A DNA stretch of 64,000 bases from a bacterium. Its GTDB lineage: Bacteria; Sumerlaeota; Sumerlaeia; SLMS01. The position numbers were made by a program, and so were the translations under genes. The DNA is taken from NCBI GenBank assembly GCA_016125005.1, contig WGMQ01000005.1, positions 1 to 64,000 on the forward strand, written 5' to 3'. Below are positions 42,403 through 51,521 of the stretch, in pieces (the first letter of the stretch is position 1; each line of letters starts with the position of its first letter). Below the pieces are notes generated by a model, which saw nothing but the letters and a program-made list of their open reading frames with translations, did not search any database and was not told the DNA's origin.

Positions 42403-44327
42403 CCAAGCGCGAAGGCCACCAGGCCGAGCCCCAGAGCCCCCAGGAACAGGCCCGCGCGCCACGAGAAGGGTCTATACAGCCACACCAGTTCGGACTCGCC
42501 TGCGGGGACCGTCACGGTGGTCTCCAGTTCTGGCGAATCGGCCGTCTCGACCAGACTTCCGTTCAGCCATACTTCCATTCCCGGGCCGAGGGTCTCGCGG
42601 ACGCGGACTTCTCCGCCCTGGGAACTGAGTCGCAGTTTGCGGACATTGGGCGTTCGCTCCACCCATTCCACCGAATCCAGGCCAACGCCTGAAACTATTC
42701 CGGGCATATCGGAAAACGGCACGACGGAGCGTCCCAGCGTGGGAAAGTGCTCGGCGATCGGCTCCTTGCTGAGTGGCGCCACCACGAGACGCACGCCGTT
42801 GGCTTGGAACCAGTCCAACGTGTTGTACCCCAATCGGTCGTCATCCGCCAGCCGCGCGCCATAGGAGATCGGATGGTAGCCGCGCAGGCTCCGCCGCCCG
42901 AACAGGATCGGACGCAGCGACAGATCCGAGGCGGCGTCGTGCACGTCGAGGGCTCGATCCTTCTCTCCGAGCCACAGATCCAACTCGGTGGGGGAGAGGA
43001 AATCGCGCTGATATTGTGCCCATGGAAAGGCGAAAAGGAAGTGCATGTTCGCCGCGAGGAGTGAAACGATCCCGAGCGCGAGAACTCCTCCTGCCACCTG
43101 CGCGCGCCAGCGGAAGCGACGCGCGAGTTGCAAGGCGTGGGATACTCCGATGCCCGCCAGCACGGGAATGGCGAGCGCCGTTGCCGCGAAGAACGTTCCG
43201 GGACTGCGGAAGCTCTTGAAGCCGGGCGCATAGATGTATAGAAAGCTATACAATGGCGTATAGCGGCCGAGACCTACGACCAGAAAGAACCCGCCGAGAA
43301 GAAGCCACGGTGCGGCGCGGCGCCAACCGGCGCCGACCACCGATAGACAGGCGAGGGAGACGAACACGAGTCCCGCGTGGTCGCTGACGATACGCTCGCC
43401 CCACTCGCCGCGGTATTCATCGCCAAAGACCGACGATCCCTTGAAGCGAGGCATCACGAACTCGGCAATCTCGCCCGGCGGATAGCTTGTCTCGACAGCC
43501 TCCTCAAAGCTGACGCCGGAGGCCCGATTGGAAAGCGCGCTCATCTCGACCCCGGGAAGCAACTGCGGCCCAGCGGTGCAAAGCCCCACTGCAATCAATG
43601 CGATCAACCCCAGCACGGCAGGAGTGCGCCGCATCAGACTGCCGCGCCGCAGCGCCAGGAACCAGCCACCCATGACGACCGAGCACACCATCCCAAGCCA
43701 CGCGATCTGTGGATGGCCACAGAGTAGCATCATCGCCAACCCGAACGCACCGGTTGCGATTCCTCCCATCAAATGGCGGCGTGCGGGTAGCCGCCCCACC
43801 TGGGTTGCTCCTGCAAGCATCCACGGGAGCCACGCGAGCGCCATGACCTTCTGGAAATGTCCCGCGTGGATCAGAGTCACCAAATGACCGGCCAGCATCC
43901 AGGCCACGGCGGTGAACAATGCCGGGAATGCACGCAGGCCGGTCACGCGCCCTAGGCGCAGTCCACCGAAGCCTGCGATGACTAGACACAGCCACCAAGC
44001 CGCCTTTTGTGCCTCGGGGAACTCGAGAAAGAGAAAGGCCCAGGCCTGTGGCGCAAACGGCGTCCAAAGGAACGAGCCAACGCTGGGGAGACCTCCCTGT
44101 ACTTCAGCGATCCAGAGCGGAATCGTGAAAGGGGCGCGGGCGACCTGCTGCTGAATCCATACCTGCACCACCGCGTCGTGCGCGAAGGTGTCTCGCCCGT
44201 AGAGGAACCAACGCCCCGGATGGGTCGGATCCAGTGATCGGCTTGCGACGAACAACTGGACGAAGGCAAGTAGCGGTATAGCAAGATAGATTAATAGATG
44301 TCTATATCGCAGGAGCTGGCGTCCCAT
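42339..44327 (-). CDS. YfhO-like polytopic membrane protein
   Basis: The 662-residue protein has about twelve TM segments, beginning LLIYLAIPLLAFVQLFVA, a long luminal loop (about 60-95, SRSLDPTHPGRWFLYGRDTF), and a TM helix near the end (RAGLFLGALGLGLVAFALGY). Layout and repeated TM pairs resemble YfhO-type bacterial membrane proteins, which are GT-C-like and thought to glycosylate teichoic acids or lipids. The start is ATG 44327, sharing its A with the stop of the upstream gene (TGATG). The long frame to 44615 is rejected because it would overlap that gene. The gene ends 64 bp inside convergent yggS. Confidence 0.7.
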   Translation of the reverse strand: MGRQLLRYRHLLIYLAIPLLAFVQLFVASRSLDPTHPGRWFLYGRDTFAHDAVVQVWIQQQVARAPFTIPLWIAEVQGGLPSVGSFLWTPFAPQAWAFLFLEFPEAQKAAWWLCLVIAGFGGLRLGRVTGLRAFPALFTAVAWMLAGHLVTLIHAGHFQKVMALAWLPWMLAGATQVGRLPARRHLMGGIATGAFGLAMMLLCGHPQIAWLGMVCSVVMGGWFLALRRGSLMRRTPAVLGLIALIAVGLCTAGPQLLPGVEMSALSNRASGVSFEEAVETSYPPGEIAEFVMPRFKGSSVFGDEYRGEWGERIVSDHAGLVFVSLACLSVVGAGWRRAAPWLLLGGFFLVVGLGRYTPLYSFLYIYAPGFKSFRSPGTFFAATALAIPVLAGIGVSHALQLARRFRWRAQVAGGVLALGIVSLLAANMHFLFAFPWAQYQRDFLSPTELDLWLGEKDRALDVHDAASDLSLRPILFGRRSLRGYHPISYGARLADDDRLGYNTLDWFQANGVRLVVAPLSKEPIAEHFPTLGRSVVPFSDMPGIVSGVGLDSVEWVERTPNVRKLRLSSQGGEVRVRETLGPGMEVWLNGSLVETADSPELETTVTVPAGESELVWLYRPFSWRAGLFLGALGLGLVAFALGYSKRAVPTRTIVAPSSIATS
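42470..42477 (-). repeat. GTATAGAC element 10 (GTCTATAC on plus)
   Basis: Exact octamer in the YfhO-like gene, read in its coding sense CTG TAT AGA CCC (Leu-Tyr-Arg-Pro). A GTATAGAA variant lies at 43236-43243 and a GATATAGAC variant in the same gene at 44300-44308. Confidence 0.75.
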
Positions 44328-45616
44328 CAGTATTCCACCGACGCAATGGGCGAGAGCCGCAGGAGCCGCACGGCACGCTCCACCATTGGCTGCAATTCGG
44401 TAAACTCGCCCGATTGGCGGAGTGACCTTAGGACCTTGACCATGTCGCCGCGCACCTTCGCAGCGTCCTCGTATTTGAGCGCGCCGAGCGAGTAGCGAAA
44501 AAACTCCTCCAACTGGCGGAAAAACGGCCCCAGCTTTTCGTGCGATTGAAAGCGGAGGGCCAGCTCCAGCACCAGCCGTTGCGCGGCCGTGATGGGCTCC
44601 ATTTCGACGGCACAATCGATGCCCCAGTAGATCTGAGCCCGCGGCAGCGTCTCCTCCACGGTGAGGTCCGGTTCGAGCAGCATGTAGCCAAGAGCCCCTA
44701 TCGTCGCCAGCTTGCCGATGGCGGCGGGGAGCGCCTCCTCGGTAGCCGCGCCTAGCATGAGAGGCACGGGGTCCGAGTCGAGCGCATCAATCGTCGGGAG
44801 CGATTCGCGCAGGTGGCCATCGGGATCCATCACCACCAATTCGGCCAGGACGCCGCTTCGGATCGGATCAAGCCAGGGCGTGAAGGCGTTCTCGACCGGC
44901 GGAGCCTCGATCACCCCGATTACATGCAGGTTCTGGCGCACGACCTGGCCGCGAGCCTTCATGGCGGAGAGGAAGTGATGAAGCTCGTGCAGGCGCCACT
45001 CCTCGATGCTCGCGAGTGTTTCGCTCGATGGCTGGTTGAGGAAGTCCTCGATGTCTATACCAAGCTCGCGGGGAATGCGCTCGAGGCAGCTGTAACCAAG
45101 ATGGGTCCAGCTGCGTGGGTCGCGGGTCGTGCGCGGGATTCGACGCAGGTCGAACACGATGCCATCGACGGGATGACCTTCGACGATGGCGACCAGAAGG
45201 TTTGAAAGGAAGCGGCGGAAATCGATCGCCGTCCAGCAGAACAGGCCCGGAAGCGTCGGAAACTGATTCACGCGATGGCGCCCACGCGACGTCCGAATGA
45301 GCCAGTTGCGATGACCCGCCGCCAGATTGCCCAGGCGGCGGGAACCCACCGCTCCTGCGCTCAGAAAATCAACGCCGAGGAAGACGGAGAGACCGGCCTC
45401 GTGGGCCGCCCGGAGCGCATCTCTTCCATGACAACCTGTGCCGCGCAGCTCTCCCGACTTGTCGGCCCAAAAGCACACGCTCCCCTCGCTTAGCACGGGA
45501 ATCACCACCGCGTTGAAGCCGCGCTGGCGAATACGCGCGAAAAGTTCGCTTGGCTCCAGTTCCAGGAGCCACTCGCGCCGCACCTCGCAGCATTGCGTTT
45601 GAAGGGGGAAATCCAT
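44327..45616 (-). CDS. Glycosidase-like TIM-barrel protein (GHL10-type)
   Basis: The 429-residue protein resembles glycosyl-hydrolase-like GHL10 proteins: LFARIRQRGFNAVVIPVLSEGSVCF, then DALRAAHEAGLSVFLGVDF, and IVEGHPVDGIVFDLRRIPR (the DGIvfDyiR strand carrying candidate catalytic Asp). There is no signal peptide at the chosen ATG 45616, so the protein seems cytoplasmic or otherwise exported. A longer frame to 45898 adds Cys-rich sequence that looks non-coding. It is translationally coupled to the YfhO-like gene. Function is inferred from fold only. Confidence 0.6.
   Translation of the reverse strand: MDFPLQTQCCEVRREWLLELEPSELFARIRQRGFNAVVIPVLSEGSVCFWADKSGELRGTGCHGRDALRAAHEAGLSVFLGVDFLSAGAVGSRRLGNLAAGHRNWLIRTSRGRHRVNQFPTLPGLFCWTAIDFRRFLSNLLVAIVEGHPVDGIVFDLRRIPRTTRDPRSWTHLGYSCLERIPRELGIDIEDFLNQPSSETLASIEEWRLHELHHFLSAMKARGQVVRQNLHVIGVIEAPPVENAFTPWLDPIRSGVLAELVVMDPDGHLRESLPTIDALDSDPVPLMLGAATEEALPAAIGKLATIGALGYMLLEPDLTVEETLPRAQIYWGIDCAVEMEPITAAQRLVLELALRFQSHEKLGPFFRQLEEFFRYSLGALKYEDAAKVRGDMVKVLRSLRQSGEFTELQPMVERAVRLLRLSPIASVEY
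45053..45060 (-). repeat. GTATAGAC element 11 (GTCTATAC on plus)
   Basis: Exact octamer in the glycosidase-like gene, read GGT ATA GAC ATC (Gly-Ile-Asp-Ile). Confidence 0.75.
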
Positions 45617-45746
45617 CGCCGTCACAGCAAGCCTCGACGCGATCAAGGAGGAGAAATGGGCACACAGGCAAGGTGGAATTGGTTGCGACTCGACTCCCTT
45701 CTCCCGACACTCCGTGACGATCACCCTCTCCACGGAGCGACCATCC

Positions 45747-46316
45747 ATGCCACGTCCGCCCATCCTTGAGCAGTTGAGCCTGCAAGAGATCTGGGAATCG
45801 GGGAAGACATGGATCGACTGGTTGTCCTCCGCCGAGAGTGAGGAGAACGCCGAGAAGATGCGCGTCGCCTCCACGGTTTCCACCCTAACCCCGCCCATGC
45901 GCGCCTATCTGGAAGCGCTTCCCCGGCAGGTTCACGTGCTGGCTTTTGCCGAGGACTGGTGCGGCGACGTGCAGCGCTACGTCCCAGTCCTCGAACGACT
46001 CTCCGCCCACGCGCCAAACCTGCTGATCCGCTACTTCTCCCGTGAGGACCAGCCCGAGCTCTTCAAGCGCTATTTGACCAACGGCGGCGAGGCCGTGCCG
46101 AAGTTCGTCTTCACCAACCACGAGTTCGTTGAGTGCGGGAACTGGGGGCCGCTCCCCTGGTCGCTCCGCCTGCTGATCGCACGCGGCAAGGCGGCAGGCA
46201 ACGTCGGTGCGGCGCGCAAGCGCGTTAGCCTGCATTGCGACGCGGATCCCGATTGCATGGAAGCGACCCGCGAGCTGCTGGAACTCATCGATATCGCCTC
46301 GGCGGCCTCGGTCTGA
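45747..46316 (+). CDS. Thioredoxin-family protein (Thioredoxin_9-like)
   Basis: The 189-residue cytosolic protein has a thioredoxin fold with HVLAFAEDWCGDVQRYVPVLERL (about 62-84). The active site reads WCGDVQR, so one catalytic Cys is present and the second is replaced. VPKFVFTNHEFVECGNWGP follows. Similar proteins with a WCGD motif are widespread but uncharacterised. The ATG at 45747 has GGAG 9 nt upstream; a GTG at 45714 in frame is an alternative. Its stop overlaps the symporter start by one base. Confidence 0.8.
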   Translation: MPRPPILEQLSLQEIWESGKTWIDWLSSAESEENAEKMRVASTVSTLTPPMRAYLEALPRQVHVLAFAEDWCGDVQRYVPVLERLSAHAPNLLIRYFSREDQPELFKRYLTNGGEAVPKFVFTNHEFVECGNWGPLPWSLRLLIARGKAAGNVGAARKRVSLHCDADPDCMEATRELLELIDIASAASV

Positions 46317-47653
46317 TGGGTGGCATGATGCGTTTCTTCACCGAGCGGAACCTGATGTACGCGCTGATCGCAGGAATCGTGGTCGGCGTTCTGCTCGGGC
46401 TGATGGTGAGCACCGGTTTCGCCGGCGACTTCATGGCCTCCGTTGCGCGGTCGATCATCGACCGCATCGGCATTTTCGGAAACCTGTTCCTCTCCAGCCT
46501 CAAGATGATCGTCACTCCGCTGGTTCTTTTCTCGGTTACCAGCGGCGTCGCCACACTTGGACGCGGTGGCTCGATTGGGCGCCGCTTCGGCTTCGTGATC
46601 CTGTACTTTCTCGCGACGAGTTTCCTCGCTGTCCTGATCGCCATCTTTTACTGCAACATCGTCGGTCCTGGGCGAGGGGTCGACAGCGCGGAACTCATCG
46701 AACGCCTTCCAGCCGAGGAACGCGAGAGCGCGGCGAGGACCCAGCAGGGTATTGCCGAGAAGGCTCCCAAGACGATGGCGGAATTTGCCGACACCCAAAT
46801 CCGCAACGTGCTCATGAATCCCTTCAAGTCGCTGGCGGAAACGAACCTGGTCGGCGTGGTGGCCTTCGCGCTGATGCTCGGCCTCGCGCTGGCGTCCGGT
46901 GGCGAGGCGGCGCGTCCCGTCATCGATTTCTTTGCCGCGATGGATAATGCGCTCATGCGCATCGTGAAGGTGGTACTGTGGCTCGCGCCGCTCGGCGTAC
47001 TGGCGCTCGCATCGAAGATGCTCGCCTCGTTGGGGCTCGACGTAATCCGCCCGCTCTCCGCCTACTTCCTGACGGTCATCGCCGGTCTCGCCACGCAGCA
47101 ATTCATCGTGTTCCCCGCGGTGGTCTGGATTTTTGCCCGCTACAATCCGTGGAAGCTGCTCATGGGCCTGCGCGAGGTCATGCTGTTCGCCGTCTCGACC
47201 TCCTCGTCCGCCGCCACGATTCCCGTCACGATCCGCGAAGTGGAAAGCAAGCTGGGTGTCGACGCGGGATCGGCGAACTTCGTGATCCCGATGGGAGCCA
47301 CGATCAACATGAATGGCACGGCGCTCTATGAGGCTGCCGCGGCCATGTTCATCGCCCAGCTCATCGGCCTTGAGCTGACGCTGACCAATCAATTGATCGT
47401 TTTCCTCACGGCCACACTGGCGGCCATTGGCGCCGCGGGAATCCCCCAGGCGGGGCTGGTGACGATGGTGATCATTTTCAACGCTCTTGGGATTCCGCTC
47501 GAGTGGATGGCGCTCATCATCGTCGTCGACCGGCCGTTGGATCACCTTCGCACCGTGGTGAATGTCAGCGGGGACGCCGTGGGGGCCGTGATCCTCTCCC
47601 ACCGTCAGGGGTTGCTGCGCCGCGATGTCGGTTCCCACGCCGCCGCGCCTTGA
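46316..47653 (+). CDS. Dicarboxylate/glutamate:cation symporter (DAACS family)
   Basis: The 445-residue transporter has the GltP/GltT/DctA signatures: SLKMIVTPLVLFSVTSGVATLGRGG, the serine-rich hairpin AVSTSSSAATIPVTI, NFVIPMGATINMNGTALYE (substrate-binding NMNGT) and WMALIIVVDRPLDHLRTVVNVSGD. It imports C4-dicarboxylates or acidic amino acids with Na+ or H+. Start ATG 46316 gives a normal first TM helix. A loop of about 60 residues at 115-175 is longer than usual. Confidence 0.93.
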   Translation: MGGMMRFFTERNLMYALIAGIVVGVLLGLMVSTGFAGDFMASVARSIIDRIGIFGNLFLSSLKMIVTPLVLFSVTSGVATLGRGGSIGRRFGFVILYFLATSFLAVLIAIFYCNIVGPGRGVDSAELIERLPAEERESAARTQQGIAEKAPKTMAEFADTQIRNVLMNPFKSLAETNLVGVVAFALMLGLALASGGEAARPVIDFFAAMDNALMRIVKVVLWLAPLGVLALASKMLASLGLDVIRPLSAYFLTVIAGLATQQFIVFPAVVWIFARYNPWKLLMGLREVMLFAVSTSSSAATIPVTIREVESKLGVDAGSANFVIPMGATINMNGTALYEAAAAMFIAQLIGLELTLTNQLIVFLTATLAAIGAAGIPQAGLVTMVIIFNALGIPLEWMALIIVVDRPLDHLRTVVNVSGDAVGAVILSHRQGLLRRDVGSHAAAP

Positions 47654-47720
47654 CACTTCCTCGCCACCGTCCCTAACCTTCCACCGCAGTTCGTTGCTGG
47701 TCGACCACAGGAGAGCCACC

Positions 47721-48359
47721 TTGATTGAATTCGACATCAAGCGAACCGGGATGCTGTTCATCGTGTCCGCACCCAGTGGAGGGGGGAAGTCCACGATTTT
47801 GAAGGCTCTCCTCGATACCGACGCCACCCTGTCCTACTCGGTGAGTGCCACGACCCGCCCGCCACGGGAGACGGAAGTTGATGGGCGCGACTATCACTTC
47901 CTCTCGATAGATCGGTTCGAGGAACTGGTCGCACAAGACGCCTTCTATGAGTACGCGCAGGTACACGGCAACTACTACGGCACCCTCAAAAGCGAAGTGG
48001 ACAAGCTGCTCGAGCAGGGCTTCGACGTGCTTCTGGACGTCGATGTGCAGGGGAGCCTCCGCCTGAAGGCAGACATGCCCGACTGCACCACGATCTTCAT
48101 CCTTCCGCCGAGCATGGCCACGCTGGAAAAGCGACTCCGCGGCCGCAATTCCGACAGCGAGGAAGTGATCGAGCGTCGCCTCAACAACGCCCGCGGCGAA
48201 ATCCGCATGGCCGAGCGCTACGACTACATCCTTCTTAACGTGAACCTGCCTGAGACCATCGAGAACGTGCGCTCCATCATCAAGGCCCAGCACTTTCGTT
48301 CCTCGCGAATCATCGTCCGCGACCCCGCCGGCAGCGTGCTTTCTCCCACGATCCGCTGA
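47721..48359 (+). CDS. gmk: Guanylate kinase
   Basis: The 212-residue enzyme phosphorylates GMP to GDP. Walker A SAPSGGGKST, YSVSATTRPPRETEVDGRDYHFLS (GMP-binding Ser and Tyr residues) and DVDVQGSLRLK are diagnostic. The start is taken as TTG 47721, with GGAG 8 nt upstream; the later ATG 47751 would remove the first 10 residues and has no ribosome site. An extended frame from 47625 overlaps the symporter. Confidence 0.95.
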   Translation: MIEFDIKRTGMLFIVSAPSGGGKSTILKALLDTDATLSYSVSATTRPPRETEVDGRDYHFLSIDRFEELVAQDAFYEYAQVHGNYYGTLKSEVDKLLEQGFDVLLDVDVQGSLRLKADMPDCTTIFILPPSMATLEKRLRGRNSDSEEVIERRLNNARGEIRMAERYDYILLNVNLPETIENVRSIIKAQHFRSSRIIVRDPAGSVLSPTIR

Positions 48360-48440
48360 GTTGGTCCCGGAAGTCAGTCGAAGCATTTTCCTCGAGTTAA
48401 CCCCGGGAATAGATGGTCCCCGGAGCCGTGGGGAGTTCCG

Positions 48441-50735
48441 ATGTCCGGCCTGACCTTCGTTTACGACCTCGCCATTGTGGCCGCCGTCGCGGGATTCGCC
48501 GGACTTGCATGCAGACGGATCGGACTGTCCACCGTCGTCGGATTCCTCGTTGCGGGAATTCTCGTTGGTCCCTACACGCCTCCGTTTCAGTTGGTGCAGG
48601 ACGCCGAGCAGGTGCGCGTTCTTTCCGACTTGGGATTGCTCTTTCTCGTCTTTGGCATCGGCCTCAGCTTCAGCGTCCGGCGGTTGCAGCGCCTCGGCAT
48701 GGGAATGATCCTGGCCACGGCGATCGGGGCTCTACTGGTCCTGGCCGGTTCCCGCCTCGCTTCTTCCCTGTTTGGGTTCACCACGCAGCAGGGCCTCTTC
48801 ATCGCCGCGGTGTTGATGGTGTCCAGCTCTGCAATCATTTCCAAGGTGCTGGAGGAGATCGGCTCGAACCACACGCGCTGGGGACAGCTCTCGCTCGGCA
48901 TTACGCTGCTCGAGGACATCGTCGCGGTCGTGATGATCACGCTGCTCTCCTCGCTCTCGACCGCCGCGGGAGAGCAAGGCTCCCTGTGGCAGTCACTGCT
49001 TTCGTTCACCGGATTCGTCGCGGTGCTTTTCCTCGTGATCCTGCTGCTTGTGCCGCGCTTGCTGAGGCACCTCAAGGCAACCGCTACGGACGAGCTTGTC
49101 ATGCTCCTCGTCGCAGGACTGCTACTCGTGCTGGGCTGGTCAGCGGTACAGCTTGGCTATTCGATGGCGCTCACCGCCTTCATCCTTGGCGCGATCATCG
49201 GCAGCACACCGCAGCGCCAGGACGTCGATCGGCTGTTCGAGGGGATGCGGCATCTCTTTGGCGCCGTGTTCTTCGTAGCGATGGGGATGATGTTCGACGT
49301 GAGCAAGCTCGCCGATTTCTGGGTGGGGTTGCTGGCGCTCGCTGCTGCGGCGTTCGTGCTCCGCATTCCCGCGACGGCCCTCGCTTTGGCCTTCGTCGGT
49401 AACGGCACCCGCGACTCGCTCCGCGCCGCCTTCTCGCTCACTCCGCTCGGCGAGTTCTCCTTCGTCATCGCCTTCCTCGGCGTGCAGACCGGCGTCATGC
49501 CGGAGGAGTTCTATCCCGCCGCCGTCGGCGCCTCCCTCCTCACCTGCATGCTGTCGCCCATGCTCATCAAGCGCGCCGAGCCAGTGGCACTCCGCGTCGA
49601 GTCGCTGATCCCGGCGAGGCTGCTCCAGAAGTTCGAGGACTACCGCGCTTGGCTCGCGAACGTCGAGCGCACCAGCTCCGCCAGCGACACTTGGCAACGC
49701 ATGTCTGCCGTCATTGGCCGCACCATCGTTCACCTGCTCCTGATCGCCGGATGCCTCGCGCTGCTCACGCCGGCATACGAGTTCGCGCGCGAGAGCTACG
49801 GCCCGAACTTTCTCTTCCCATCCGGCACCACGATCCTCTTCGTCCTGGCCACGGGCGTCATCATCCTGGTGCCGCTTCTTTCCGTGTGGAGGAATCTCTC
49901 GATCCTATCGGGCCTCATCGCCGAGTCCACCGCGCGCGTCGGCACCGCCCCGGCGCTCCAGCGCGTCATCGAGCGCGGATTCACCATCCTGCTCTGTGCG
50001 TTGATAACGCTGTGGCTCCTCGCTGTCGTCCCCGCAGACGTCGTCGGCGCCCCCGCATTCGGCATCGTGATCCTTCTGCTGATCGTCACCGCGGTGGTGC
50101 TTTGGAGAAACTTGCTTGGTCTTCAGGAAAGCTGGAGCCAGCGCGTCCAGGAGGAACTCGCCCGGGAGGGTCTCCCGTCGCAGGAAGTGCCCCAGTGGAA
50201 CATCCAGTCCACGCGCGCCGAGGCCGAATGGAAGCTGAACGTAAAGGAGATCGTCATCCCCGCCAACTCAAGCCACGCCGGCCGCCAGCTCCTTGAGCTG
50301 CGCCTCCGCAACCAATGGAGTTGCTCCGTCGTCGGCATTGATCGCCAAGGCTACGCCATCAGCAACCCATCCGGTACCGAACGTCTATACCCGGGCGACC
50401 GTGTGCTTCTCCTCGGCGAGGACCAGAACCTGGCGCAGGCCGCCGCATTCCTCAACCAAGGCGCCGAGCGGCCCGACTGGACCGACCTCTTCGACGAGCT
50501 GCTGACGGAACTGGTCACCGTCCCGCCCGTCGCTGCCTGTGTGGACAGCACGCTGCTCGATCTGGATTTCGCGAACCGCTTTCGGATTCAAGTGGGTGGC
50601 ATCCGCCGCGACGGCGTCGAGACCCTGAGCCCCAGCGCCCAGCTCCGCATTCGCCCCGGCGACGAGCTGCTGCTCATCGGCACCCACGCCAACATCGCCC
50701 GCTTCCGCGAGTTCGTGGCGCAGGAGCTGGGTTAG
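48441..50735 (+). CDS. Kef-type cation:proton antiporter with C-terminal TrkA_C domains
   Basis: The 764-residue protein has an N-terminal Na+/H+ exchanger domain of twelve TM segments (about 1-380; GLSTVVGFLVAGILVGPYTPP, SSSAIISKVLEEIG, LGITLLEDIVAVVM). A second group of four TM helices (about 430-560) follows, then two TrkA_C domains (about 590-660 and 690-764: KEIVIPANSSHAGRQLLEL, LRIRPGDELLLIGTHANIARF). The KefB/KefC family exports K+ under ligand control, but the NAD-binding TrkA_N domain of Kef is replaced by the extra TM region. It converges on yceD with a 4-bp overlap. Confidence 0.88.
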   Translation: MSGLTFVYDLAIVAAVAGFAGLACRRIGLSTVVGFLVAGILVGPYTPPFQLVQDAEQVRVLSDLGLLFLVFGIGLSFSVRRLQRLGMGMILATAIGALLVLAGSRLASSLFGFTTQQGLFIAAVLMVSSSAIISKVLEEIGSNHTRWGQLSLGITLLEDIVAVVMITLLSSLSTAAGEQGSLWQSLLSFTGFVAVLFLVILLLVPRLLRHLKATATDELVMLLVAGLLLVLGWSAVQLGYSMALTAFILGAIIGSTPQRQDVDRLFEGMRHLFGAVFFVAMGMMFDVSKLADFWVGLLALAAAAFVLRIPATALALAFVGNGTRDSLRAAFSLTPLGEFSFVIAFLGVQTGVMPEEFYPAAVGASLLTCMLSPMLIKRAEPVALRVESLIPARLLQKFEDYRAWLANVERTSSASDTWQRMSAVIGRTIVHLLLIAGCLALLTPAYEFARESYGPNFLFPSGTTILFVLATGVIILVPLLSVWRNLSILSGLIAESTARVGTAPALQRVIERGFTILLCALITLWLLAVVPADVVGAPAFGIVILLLIVTAVVLWRNLLGLQESWSQRVQEELAREGLPSQEVPQWNIQSTRAEAEWKLNVKEIVIPANSSHAGRQLLELRLRNQWSCSVVGIDRQGYAISNPSGTERLYPGDRVLLLGEDQNLAQAAAFLNQGAERPDWTDLFDELLTELVTVPPVAACVDSTLLDLDFANRFRIQVGGIRRDGVETLSPSAQLRIRPGDELLLIGTHANIARFREFVAQELG
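50383..50390 (-). repeat. GTATAGAC element 12 (GTCTATAC on plus)
   Basis: Exact octamer in the Kef-type gene, read CGT CTA TAC CCG (Arg-Leu-Tyr-Pro). Confidence 0.75.
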
Positions 50736-51295
50736 TCTTCCTTCTTCCTCATGCGCCGCAATTGCGCGCCGAGCGAGTTGTCGTCGGGATCTTCCGCGCT
50801 GGCCGGTTCTGCGTCGCCGAATTGCAGCGCCTTGTGGACCTTGCCCGAAATGGGGCACTTGTCGTCTTCGTCAAGCTCGCACGCGGGAAAAGGCGGCAGC
50901 TCCAGCAGCAGCAACTCGCGCAACTGCTCCGCCGGTTCCACCGACTCGCCATCGAACCAAAAGCTGTTGTCGTCGAATAGTTCGGGATACTTTTCCGGCG
51001 ATTTAAGGCGCTCGTCGGTCTGGTAGAGGAGCGTGACCTTCGCGCGCACGGGCACGCGCAGATTGTCCAGACAGCGCGAGCAGGGTGCCTGGGCCACCGT
51101 GTAGATGTCGCCGGTGATCAGCACGGACTCCTGACCCACCATGCGGAGCGTCAGCTCCACGCGGACCGGGTCGCTAAAAGTGTACTCGGGATCGTCAACG
51201 ATCTCCAGGATTTCAGGGGCCACTTCCAGTGCGTGTGACTGGGGGCCATCCTTCAGTCGCTCCGTTTCGAACTTCAGGGGCGGGCGCGTGCTCAT
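50732..51295 (-). CDS. YceD/DUF177 family protein
   Basis: DUF177 proteins act in 23S rRNA accumulation and are normally encoded directly upstream of rpmF (ribosomal protein L32). The 187-residue protein shows GDIYTVAQAPCSRCLDNLRVPV (CxxC) and ELDEDDKCPISGK near the C-terminus, as in the family. The ATG at 51295 matches family length. No rpmF follows; the next gene is the convergent antiporter. An extended frame from 51415 is rejected. Confidence 0.87.
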   Translation of the reverse strand: MSTRPPLKFETERLKDGPQSHALEVAPEILEIVDDPEYTFSDPVRVELTLRMVGQESVLITGDIYTVAQAPCSRCLDNLRVPVRAKVTLLYQTDERLKSPEKYPELFDDNSFWFDGESVEPAEQLRELLLLELPPFPACELDEDDKCPISGKVHKALQFGDAEPASAEDPDDNSLGAQLRRMRKKED

Positions 51296-51521
51296 GGCGG
51301 CAAGGTACTCCGGGCATACTCCCCCGCGCGAGGCTTCTCTGCGCGAAGGGGAAAGGAATCTGGGTCTGTGGCCGCCACCCGTCAATGCCAACCGGCGAAC
51401 AGGTGGGAGCGCCACACTCGGTTCATTCGCCTATTTGTTTGCGATTTAGAATTCCATTGCGCCCGGTCTCTTGCCCGTCGATGTTGAGATCGTTTTCATC
51501 GAACCAGCGGAAAAAACTTCC

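Noticed and set aside
46070-47827. 585-codon minus-strand ORF opposite the symporter
   Set aside because: Charged His/Asp/Arg-rich shadow caused by codon bias of the GC-rich symporter gene.
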